6,985 nt of DNA from assembly GCA_937892635.1 (NCBI GenBank), contig CALBKB010000186.1, positions 1 through 6,985 of the forward strand, written 5' to 3'. The DNA comes from an uncultured Clostridia bacterium (GTDB lineage: Bacteria > Bacillota > Clostridia > Oscillospirales > UMGS1783). Each line of letters starts with the position of its first letter. The first letter of the stretch is position 1. Shown here piece after piece: positions 1-5,350 of the stretch. The position numbers were made by a program, and so were the translations under genes. The notes below the pieces were generated by a model. The model searched no databases and was not told the DNA's origin. It saw nothing but the letters and a program-made list of their open reading frames with translations.

Positions 1-166
1 CGGCTGCCAGCGAGCCGACATCACCGACGCCGATGACCACGCGGCCCTTTTCATAGAAGCGAGCGCCGAGATAGGGCTCAGAGTATTCCGTCATGTTCAA
101 GCGCGATAAAAGCGGTGCCGCTTCTTCTTGCATGGCAAATACGATACCAATTTTGTTTTCTGTCAT
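1..166 (-). CDS. 5'-partial-window nucleosidase, MTA/SAH nucleosidase-like (C-terminus outside window)
   Basis: Only the first 55 codons are present; the gene continues past base 1. It starts at the ATG on bases 166-164, with a good Shine-Dalgarno (AGGAG on the minus strand at 178-174, 7 bases away). The N-terminus reads KIGIVFAMQEEAAPLLSRL, the first beta strand and helix of the purine nucleoside phosphorylase superfamily. It closely resembles the IGIIGAMEEEV start of 5'-methylthioadenosine/S-adenosylhomocysteine nucleosidase, where a Glu in this segment contributes to catalysis and ribose binding. A GVGDVGSLAA segment near residues 46-55 matches the Gly-rich strand-turn that follows in this fold. 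If it is a true MTA/SAH nucleosidase it would recycle methylthioadenosine and S-adenosylhomocysteine in the cytoplasm. Futalosine hydrolase or another relative cannot be excluded, because the specificity-determining C-terminus is missing. The gene is transcribed away from the flippase gene. Confidence 0.6.
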   Translation of the reverse strand, partial: MTENKIGIVFAMQEEAAPLLSRLNMTEYSEPYLGARFYEKGRVVIGVGDVGSLAA

Positions 167-187
167 GATTATGCTCCTTATGCGCGT

Positions 188-193
188 AGTATA
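188..193 (-). promoter_or_regulatory. possible -10 box for the nucleosidase-like gene
   Basis: The minus strand carries TATACT, 22 bases upstream of the start codon of the leftward gene, within an 8-base palindrome AGTATACT. No convincing -35 lies 16-18 bases upstream; the closest, TTGCGA, would need a 14-base spacer. The box is therefore only a candidate. Confidence 0.3.
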
Positions 194-237
194 CTGTATA
201 AAGTTTATCGCAAAAGGCTGAAAAAGTAAATACATTC

Positions 238-266
238 TTGTAAATGTTGCCATGAAAGAGTATAAT
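238..266 (+). promoter_or_regulatory. sigma-A promoter of the flippase-mazG operon
   Basis: TTGTAA at 238-243 and a perfect TATAAT at 261-266 are separated by exactly 17 bases. Transcription would begin near 272-274, leaving a leader of only about 20 bases before the TTG start at 292. No operator or riboswitch fits in so short a leader. Confidence 0.7.
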
Positions 267-291
267 AGAAGAATGAAAGGTTGTGTGATTC

Positions 292-1947
292 TTGTCGAAT
301 ATTTCTAAGCGCGAGCCGTCGTCCGGCAGTCGCAGCGGGCAAAATTTCATAACAGGTGCCGCCATTCTCGGCGTAGCCGGTGTATTGGTTAAGGTCATTA
401 GCGCATGCTTTAAGATCCCGCTGACCAATATTGTCGGTTCGGATGCTATGTTGTACTTTACCAACGCCTATACCATTTATACGGCGTTGATAAATATTTC
501 CGCGGCCGGTTTATCGGTGGCGGTGGCTAAGTGTATTTCCGAATATGTGGCGCTGGGACGCTACCGTGATATTAAGAACGTTACCCGTGCCGCTAATCTC
601 ACCTTTGTCATGGTGGGATTGCTATGTTCGGTATTGTTTTTTGTTTTTGCGGATGATATATCCCTCTTAATCAGCGGCACCACCAAGTCAGCACCGGCCT
701 GTCGGGCTATGGCGCCGGCCATTCTCTTCGTTTCGGTGCAATCGGTCTTCAAGGGGTATGCGCAAGGCTATTCGAACATGACCCCTTCGGCGATCGGTAA
801 TATTCTCGAGGTTCTCATTAAGCTGATCTTTGGCCTGGGCGGTGCGTATGTGCTGTTGGATATGGGATTTGATATGCCCATTGTTATGGCCGGCGCCGTT
901 GGTGGTGTTACCTTTGGCTCTTTTGTTTCTATGCTGTTTTTGATGATCAGTAAAAGGGTCTTAAAGCGTAAGCATGATCGCATATATCCGATCGGGGAAC
1001 AAACGCCGGCTCAGGCTCCTTTTGCCTCGGTCATGAAAAAGTTTATCTTAATTGCTTTTCCCGTAACGGTCGGTGCGCTTGCCAGCAACCTGGGAAGTAC
1101 TGTGGATCTTGCGATTGTGCAGCGTCGATTGCTGGAACTGCCCGGTGCCACCACCGAAATGGTAGAACAGCTCTATGGTGCCTACTCCTCGATGGCGTAC
1201 ACGGTATTTCAGATGCCCTATACCATCATTATTTCCATTGGTATTTCGGTGTTGCCGGCAGTGTCGGCTGCTTTTGCTCTTAAACAGCAAGAACGTTTGC
1301 AATCAACGGTCAATACGGCGATAAAACTTTGCTCGTTGGTGGCGATGCCTTGCGCCTTTGGCATGATGGCCTTATCCGGTCCGATTCTCAACCTGCTTTT
1401 CAGCGATGAAAAGGGGATTGAGATTGCCACGCCGTTGCTTTCCTGCTTGGGCGTAGCTTTCTTCTTTATGTGTTGCGCCGCTATTTTTGCGCCGCTGTTG
1501 CAGGCGGTGGGACGGGCGTCGACGCCGGTGATCAATACCGGCATTGCCATTGCCATTAAGATTGTGTGCAACTATTTCTTGGTGGCTATCCCCGGTATCG
1601 GTATTTTGGGAGCGGCCATTAGTAATATTGTGTTGTATGGGGTATTGTTTGCTCTTAACCTGATCGCCTTGTATCGCATTACCAAAACGCGAGCCGACAT
1701 GGTATCGGTTTATATCAAGCCGCTGATCGGCGGAGCGTTGTGCGGATTGACGGCGTGGGGTGTCTATGCCGTTGCTTCGAAGATGGTGAGCAACAGCCTG
1801 GCGACCGTGGCAGCGATTGGCTTAGCGGCAGTAGTTTATATCCTTTTCATCCTCATGAGTAGGACGATTAAAAAAGAGGATGTAGAATTTCTGCCAAAAG
1901 CAAAAAAAATTGAGAAAACACTTGAAAAAAGGAACTGGATAGGGTAA
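292..1947 (+). CDS. SpoVB/MurJ-type membrane flippase (polysaccharide biosynthesis protein family, MOP superfamily)
   Basis: This is a 551-residue integral membrane protein made of repeated hydrophobic segments, in keeping with the roughly 14-helix MOP exporters. The N-terminal GAAILGVAGVLVKVIS and ISAAGLSVAVAKCISEY (about 22-85) and SVFKGYAQGYSNMTPSAIGN (151-170) match the SpoVB/YabM/YtgP group. These proteins move undecaprenyl-linked sugars such as lipid II across the cytoplasmic membrane. The tail from about 524 is charged and Lys-rich, presumably cytoplasmic. B. subtilis SpoVB is of similar size (about 518). The start is TTG at 292: an in-frame stop lies at 286-288, the first in-frame ATG is too far inside (codon 53), and GAAAGG at 275-280 is a plausible ribosome site. 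The stop is 1 base before mazG, so the two are co-transcribed. By position it corresponds to B. subtilis yabM. Whether it flips lipid II or another lipid-linked sugar cannot be told from sequence. Confidence 0.9.
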   Translation: MSNISKREPSSGSRSGQNFITGAAILGVAGVLVKVISACFKIPLTNIVGSDAMLYFTNAYTIYTALINISAAGLSVAVAKCISEYVALGRYRDIKNVTRAANLTFVMVGLLCSVLFFVFADDISLLISGTTKSAPACRAMAPAILFVSVQSVFKGYAQGYSNMTPSAIGNILEVLIKLIFGLGGAYVLLDMGFDMPIVMAGAVGGVTFGSFVSMLFLMISKRVLKRKHDRIYPIGEQTPAQAPFASVMKKFILIAFPVTVGALASNLGSTVDLAIVQRRLLELPGATTEMVEQLYGAYSSMAYTVFQMPYTIIISIGISVLPAVSAAFALKQQERLQSTVNTAIKLCSLVAMPCAFGMMALSGPILNLLFSDEKGIEIATPLLSCLGVAFFFMCCAAIFAPLLQAVGRASTPVINTGIAIAIKIVCNYFLVAIPGIGILGAAISNIVLYGVLFALNLIALYRITKTRADMVSVYIKPLIGGALCGLTAWGVYAVASKMVSNSLATVAAIGLAAVVYILFILMSRTIKKEDVEFLPKAKKIEKTLEKRNWIG

Positions 1948-1948
1948 A

Positions 1949-2773
1949 ATGGAAATGGAAAAGTCCTTGAAAATTAAGGAAAAATATCGTCTTGATGATC
2001 TTGTGGAAATCATGAGAATATTGCGTGCTCCGGACGGATGTCCATGGGATCGAGAACAGACGCATCGTTCCATTCGCAAGAATCTCATTGAAGAGGCCTA
2101 TGAGGTTTGCGAGGGGATTGATAACGATGATGATGCCATCCTCTGCGAGGAGCTTGGGGATCTGTTGTTGCAGGTAGTCTTTCATGCCCGTATTGCGGAG
2201 GAAGATGATCGGTTCAATATGGATGATGTGGCCGATGGGATCTGCAAGAAGTTGATTCGGCGTCATCCGCACATTTTTGCCGATGCTAAGGCCGAAACCA
2301 GTGCACAAGTGTTGGATACTTGGGACCAAGTCAAGAAGGCTGAAAAGGCACTCAAAGGCGAAAGTGCTTCGGCATCGGGAATCATGAAGCATATTTTCCG
2401 AGGTATGCCGGCTCTGATGCGTGCTCAGAAGGTGCAAAGCCGTGCTGCTAAGGTTGGCTTTGATTGGGATACGGCGCAGCAGGCCGCTGCTAAACTATAT
2501 GAGGAGAGCGACGAGTTATTTGCCGCAGTCTCCAAGGCGGACAAGCAGGCGGTATTAGAGGAAGCGGGCGATCTGCTTTTCGCTGCCGTTAATGTGATTC
2601 GAAAGTGCGGTGTCGATGCAGAGGAAGCGCTTGGCATGGCAACGGATAAATTCATCGGCCGTTTTACTGAAGTAGAGGCGCGAGTCGCGGCGGAAGGTAA
2701 GTCGATGACGGATTGCAGTCTTGAAGAATTGGACAAGCATTGGGATGCTGTCAAAGCGCAAAAGAACGCATAA
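1949..2773 (+). CDS. mazG: nucleoside triphosphate pyrophosphohydrolase MazG
   Basis: This is a 274-residue cytoplasmic enzyme, close to E. coli MazG (263), that hydrolyses (d)NTPs to NMP and pyrophosphate and is thought to clean damaged or non-canonical nucleotides. Two all-alpha MazG domains are visible. The first (about 20-112) has GCPWDREQTH at 30-39, the metal-binding EExxE at 48-52 and ExxD at 68-71 in EELGDLLLQVVFHA. The second (about 165-250) repeats the pattern with EESDE (185-189) and EEAGD (204-208), followed by KFIGRF. The orthologue at this place in B. subtilis, YabN, carries an extra N-terminal methyltransferase domain, which is absent here. The start is uncertain by two codons. 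ATG 1949 lies 4 bases after AGGG (1941-1944), whereas ATG 1955 has the more usual 10-base gap. The gene is 1 base downstream of the flippase gene. Confidence 0.95.
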   Translation: MEMEKSLKIKEKYRLDDLVEIMRILRAPDGCPWDREQTHRSIRKNLIEEAYEVCEGIDNDDDAILCEELGDLLLQVVFHARIAEEDDRFNMDDVADGICKKLIRRHPHIFADAKAETSAQVLDTWDQVKKAEKALKGESASASGIMKHIFRGMPALMRAQKVQSRAAKVGFDWDTAQQAAAKLYEESDELFAAVSKADKQAVLEEAGDLLFAAVNVIRKCGVDAEEALGMATDKFIGRFTEVEARVAAEGKSMTDCSLEELDKHWDAVKAQKNA

Positions 2774-2790
2774 CGAAGGTTCTACCTTCG
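2774..2790 (+). other. intercistronic hairpin between mazG and HU
   Basis: A perfect 7-base inverted repeat CGAAGGT-TCT-ACCTTCG begins directly after the mazG stop codon. The sequence after it is AT-rich but has no immediate T-run, so it is not a standard intrinsic terminator. It may act as a 3' stabiliser or processing element that separates mazG and HU messages; that role is inference. A 12-base AT-only palindrome (AAATAATTATTT, 2798-2809) follows, just before the HU ribosome site. Confidence 0.5.
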
Positions 2791-2827
2791 ATTATCTAAA
2801 TAATTATTTTTTATGGAGGACAAAAGC

Positions 2828-3097
2828 ATGAACAAAACCGAACTCATTGCAGCCGTTGCTGCCGAAACTGGTCTGACCAAGAAAGATTCCGAACTGGCCG
2901 TTAACGCTTTCGTTAACCAGGTTACCGCTGCTCTGAAAAAGGGCGATAAGGTTTCCATCGTTGGCTTCGGTTCTTTCGAAGTTAAGCACAGAAATGCTCG
3001 TGTAGGCCGCAACCCCAAGACCAAGGAAACCATCAACATCCCGGCTTCCAAGGCTCCCGCTTTCAAGGCCGGCAAGCAGTTCAAAGAGTCCATCTGA
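2828..3097 (+). CDS. hup: HU-family DNA-binding protein
   Basis: This 89-residue histone-like nucleoid protein is the usual length for HU (about 90). The N-terminal helices (MNKTELIAAVAAETGLTKKD, 1-20) form the dimer body. VSIVGFGSFEVKHRNAR (42-58) is the family signature. VGRNPKTKETINIPAS (59-74) is the beta arm with the DNA-intercalating Pro63, and KAPAFKAGKQFKESI is the C-terminal helix. HU binds DNA with little sequence preference, bends it and compacts the nucleoid. The start is ATG 2828, not ATG 2813: the latter overlaps the strong GGAGG (2815-2819), which sits 8 bases before 2828. Codons are markedly C-ending (AAC, ACC, ATC, TTC), unlike neighbouring genes, as expected for a highly expressed protein. 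No clear promoter was found in the 54 bases after mazG, so transcription may come from upstream or from within mazG. A terminator follows. Confidence 0.97.
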   Translation: MNKTELIAAVAAETGLTKKDSELAVNAFVNQVTAALKKGDKVSIVGFGSFEVKHRNARVGRNPKTKETINIPASKAPAFKAGKQFKESI

Positions 3098-3112
3098 GTG
3101 ATGAAATAAAAG

Positions 3113-3140
3113 GAAGCGGTCGTCCTGACCGCTTCTTTTT
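3113..3140 (+). terminator. intrinsic terminator after HU
   Basis: A perfect 9-base stem GAAGCGGTC (3113-3121) / GACCGCTTC (3127-3135) with a 5-base loop is followed by TTTTT (3136-3140). It lies 15 bases after the HU stop and only 12 bases before the rqcP start. It should end most HU transcripts and limit what reaches rqcP. Confidence 0.9.
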
Positions 3141-3152
3141 CTTGGTGAAAGA

Positions 3153-3398
3153 ATGAGAATTGATAAGTTTTTGAAGGTTTCGCGCCTAATTAAGCGTCGC
3201 ACCATAGCCAACGAGGCGTGTGATGGCGGGCGTATTGCCGTTAACGGCAGACCGGTTAAGGCTTCGTATGACATTAAAGTTGATGACGTGATCGAGATCA
3301 CTTTTGGTAATCGTATCGTTAAGGCAAAGGTCAACGCTATCAATGAATATGCCGGTAAGTCGGATGCAGCTGATATGTATACGATATTGGGCGAGTAA
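3153..3398 (+). CDS. rqcP: S4-domain ribosome quality-control factor RqcP (YabO)
   Basis: This 81-residue protein consists almost entirely of one S4 RNA-binding domain (about 1-62). The N-terminus MRIDKFLKVSRLIKRRT and the C-terminus DMYTIL are close to B. subtilis YabO/RqcP (86 residues). Arg2 and Arg16, conserved in the family, are present, and GRIAVNGRPVKAS (26-38) is the S4 loop region. In B. subtilis, RqcP binds the stalled 50S subunit with RqcH and tRNA-Ala and promotes alanine tailing of trapped nascent chains; the same role is inferred here. The start ATG follows GGTGA (3144-3148) at a short distance, a modest ribosome site. The gene lies directly behind the HU terminator with no visible promoter of its own, which suggests low expression by read-through. 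Unlike in spore formers, yabP and yabQ do not follow; a terminator and a convergent operon do. Confidence 0.95.
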   Translation: MRIDKFLKVSRLIKRRTIANEACDGGRIAVNGRPVKASYDIKVDDVIEITFGNRIVKAKVNAINEYAGKSDAADMYTILGE

Positions 3399-3425
3399 AA
3401 CGGAGAGGAATTTCCTCTCCGTTTT
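3397..3425. terminator. bidirectional terminator shared by rqcP and the murD operon
   Basis: AAAACGGAGAGG (3397-3408) and CCTCTCCGTTTT (3414-3425) pair perfectly over 12 bases around a 5-base loop. A T-tract follows the hairpin when read on either strand. It overlaps the rqcP stop codon by two bases and ends one base before the stop codon of the convergent lyase gene, so one element serves both transcripts. Confidence 0.9.
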
Positions 3426-3426
3426 C

Positions 3427-4656
3427 TTATTCTAAAATATTATCCAGTGCCGTTAAAATGCCCCATCGACCGCTTTCAAAGGTAATGCCGCCCTGCAAAT
3501 AGAGCATGTATGGTTCACGAATAGGGGCATCAGCCGAAAGCTCAATGGAAGAACCTTGGGTGAAGGCGCCGGCTGCCATAATAACCTGATCCTCATAGCC
3601 TGGCATATCGCACGGCTCGGGGCGGGCAAAGGCGTCGACGGGACTGCCGGCTTGGATGCCTTCGCAAAACTTAATCAGCTTTTCCTTGTCATGGAAGGCG
3701 ATGGATTGCACGATATCCAGACGCTTGGCAAACGGGGAAGGATACACCTCATAACCGCAGGCATCCAAAAGCCAAGCAGCAAAGGCAACGGTTTTCAAGG
3801 CTTGCGCAACGGTGTGCGGGGCTAAAAAGAAACCTTGCATCAATTTGCGAGTCTGCCCAAGGGTAGGCCCAACTTCAGCGCCGGTGCCGGGAGAGGTAAT
3901 GCGATAGGCGGCCAAATCCACACACTCGCGTGTGCCGGCAATATAGCCGCCGGTGTCGGCGAGTCCGCCGCCCGGGTTCTTAATAAAGGACCCGACTAAC
4001 ATATCAGCCTTGGGTTCACGATCTTCGACGAATTCCCCGTAGCAGTTATCAATCATAACTAATGTTTGGGGGCTGCGTTGTTTAACAAAGTCATAGAGTT
4101 TGTCCAGCTCGTCAACCGAAAAGGGAAGACGTGTGCTGTATCCGCGCGAACGCTGGGCGCAAATGAGCTTAGGCTGACAAGTTAATATGCTTTCCAATGC
4201 GGTATAGTCAATCTTGCCGTTATCGGTCAATTCTAATTGGCCATAGGTGACGCCGAACTCTTTGAGCGAGCCCATGCCTTGGCCTGAAATGCCGATTACC
4301 TGTGCCAAGGTATCATAAGGGGCGCCGGTTACGTAATAAAAGGTGTCACCCGGGCGTAAAACGGCGAACAGGGCAGTGGCTAATGCGTGGGTGCCGGACA
4401 CAAAATTGTGGCGTGCTAAGGCGGCCTCGGTGCCAAACACATCGGCAACGATTTCTTCGAATACGTCACGCCCCTTATCGTTATATCCGTAACCGGTGGT
4501 TCCGGCAAAGCAACTTTCACTGACATAGTGATCGCGATAGGCCTTCATCACGCGAAATTGGTTTTGCTGGGCAACGGCATCAATTGTGGCGTATACGTCA
4601 GCTAATGCGTGGTCGGCTTGCTTGGCCAAATCAGTGGCTTTTTCACTAAAATACAT
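3427..4656 (-). CDS. PLP-dependent lyase of the methionine gamma-lyase / 'aluminium resistance' family
   Basis: This 409-residue fold-type I PLP enzyme resembles the Bacillota family represented by B. subtilis YnbB (Pfam Met_gamma_lyase). The expected PLP lysine is Lys226 in SFIKNPGGGLADTGGYIAG (223-241). Asp203 in MIDNCYGEF (201-209) should contact the pyridine nitrogen. The N-terminal SESCFAGTTGYGYNDKGRD (46-63) and NFVSGTHALATALFAVLRPGD (84-104) are also characteristic of this family. Members are annotated as methionine gamma-lyase-like or aluminium-resistance proteins, but the true substrate is generally unproven, so a C-S lyase activity is only a family-level guess. The start ATG lies inside the end of the acetyltransferase gene (11-base overlap) and has no strong ribosome site, which implies translational coupling. 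It is the last gene of the murD operon. Confidence 0.88.
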   Translation of the reverse strand: MYFSEKATDLAKQADHALADVYATIDAVAQQNQFRVMKAYRDHYVSESCFAGTTGYGYNDKGRDVFEEIVADVFGTEAALARHNFVSGTHALATALFAVLRPGDTFYYVTGAPYDTLAQVIGISGQGMGSLKEFGVTYGQLELTDNGKIDYTALESILTCQPKLICAQRSRGYSTRLPFSVDELDKLYDFVKQRSPQTLVMIDNCYGEFVEDREPKADMLVGSFIKNPGGGLADTGGYIAGTRECVDLAAYRITSPGTGAEVGPTLGQTRKLMQGFFLAPHTVAQALKTVAFAAWLLDACGYEVYPSPFAKRLDIVQSIAFHDKEKLIKFCEGIQAGSPVDAFARPEPCDMPGYEDQVIMAAGAFTQGSSIELSADAPIREPYMLYLQGGITFESGRWGILTALDNILE

Positions 4657-5350
4657 AAGGTTTTACCGTCATCTTTCCATACTCCTCAAATCCCATACTC
4701 TTATACAGATGAATGGCAATCGGGTTGTCGCACAGGATCAGAGGTGTTTTTTTATGTTCTAATACTTCGCTGATCAGCAGGCGTAAGAGATTACCTGCAT
4801 GTCCCTGTTTGCGATAGGCTGTATCGGTAGCCACGGCGCCAAGCAGGGCGTAATCCTTGGCACATACGAGCACCGAGGCGGTGGATGCAATGCGTTCACC
4901 GTCGCGCACAACGGCAGTTTTTCCGCCCAGATAAAGGCGTTGTGCCGTTTTGGTCTGATAGTAGTCGCGGTAATCGGGCATGTTTTCAAAATGCTTACAA
5001 AGCAATTGCCAAATGCCCCTCATGTCGGATTCCTGAGCATAACAGGCAGTGCTTGTTTGGGGAGAGCCGCGATAGACAAGGATATGCTTATTGCCGTCCT
5101 TATGGGGATAAATGATTTCCTTTATGCCCAGCATGGTCAGAAAATGACGGAGCTCTTCCTTGTCAAATGCCCCCGAAATATAGGCGGTGTGTCCGGTGGT
5201 AAGTACCACGCCGTCGTCGCCTTCAAAGGCACGATAGAAGGCATCATCACGCGGGTAGCCTTGCAATATGGCGCGTGGGTAGATATTGCCGATCGGATCG
5301 TCGTCAAGTCGTTGGAGTAGCCGATCTGTATGGCTGGTCTTACGGATCAT
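4646..5350 (-). CDS. GNAT-family N-acetyltransferase with an unassigned N-terminal half
   Basis: This is a 234-residue protein. The C-terminal part (about 100-234) is a GNAT domain. LLGAVATDTAYRKQGHAGNL (169-188) is the acetyl-CoA-binding motif A, with the Q/RxxGxG/A-type loop as RKQGHAG. LCDNPIAIHLYKSMGFEEYG (206-225) is motif B. Such enzymes transfer an acetyl group from acetyl-CoA to an amine. The first ~95 residues show no motif I recognise; they could be a degenerate second GNAT unit, which is speculation. The ATG overlaps the murD stop codon as ATGA and there is no clear ribosome site, so translation is probably coupled to murD. The 3' end overlaps the lyase gene by 11 bases. The substrate is unknown; position after murD hints at the envelope but proves nothing. 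Confidence 0.85.
   Translation of the reverse strand: MIRKTSHTDRLLQRLDDDPIGNIYPRAILQGYPRDDAFYRAFEGDDGVVLTTGHTAYISGAFDKEELRHFLTMLGIKEIIYPHKDGNKHILVYRGSPQTSTACYAQESDMRGIWQLLCKHFENMPDYRDYYQTKTAQRLYLGGKTAVVRDGERIASTASVLVCAKDYALLGAVATDTAYRKQGHAGNLLRLLISEVLEHKKTPLILCDNPIAIHLYKSMGFEEYGKMTVKPYVF

Noticed and set aside
167..291. Riboswitch or other structured leader in the divergent region before the flippase gene
   Set aside because: Only 125 bases separate the start codons, and the well-spaced promoter leaves a leader of about 20 bases on the flippase side; no known structured motif is visible.
269..293. Inverted repeat AAGAAT/ATTCTT enclosing the flippase ribosome site, similar to the murD leader hairpin
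   Set aside because: The predicted transcription start (about 272-274) would leave most of the 5' arm untranscribed, so the hairpin probably cannot form in the mRNA.
1868..2437. Minus-strand open frame of 189 codons opposite mazG
   Set aside because: It lies antisense to the strongly supported mazG and the flippase 3' end, has no ribosome site or recognisable domain, and its composition is that of a shadow frame.
2813..2827. Earlier ATG for HU, giving five extra residues
   Set aside because: This ATG overlaps the GGAGG ribosome site that serves ATG 2828, and HU proteins start at the MNKTEL-type sequence.
2804..3343. Minus-strand open frame of 179 codons opposite HU and rqcP
   Set aside because: It runs through two well-identified genes and the HU terminator on the other strand; no motif or promoter supports it.
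4799..5320. Plus-strand open frame of 173 codons opposite the acetyltransferase
   Set aside because: It is a shadow of the GNAT gene, with no ribosome site and no recognisable domain.
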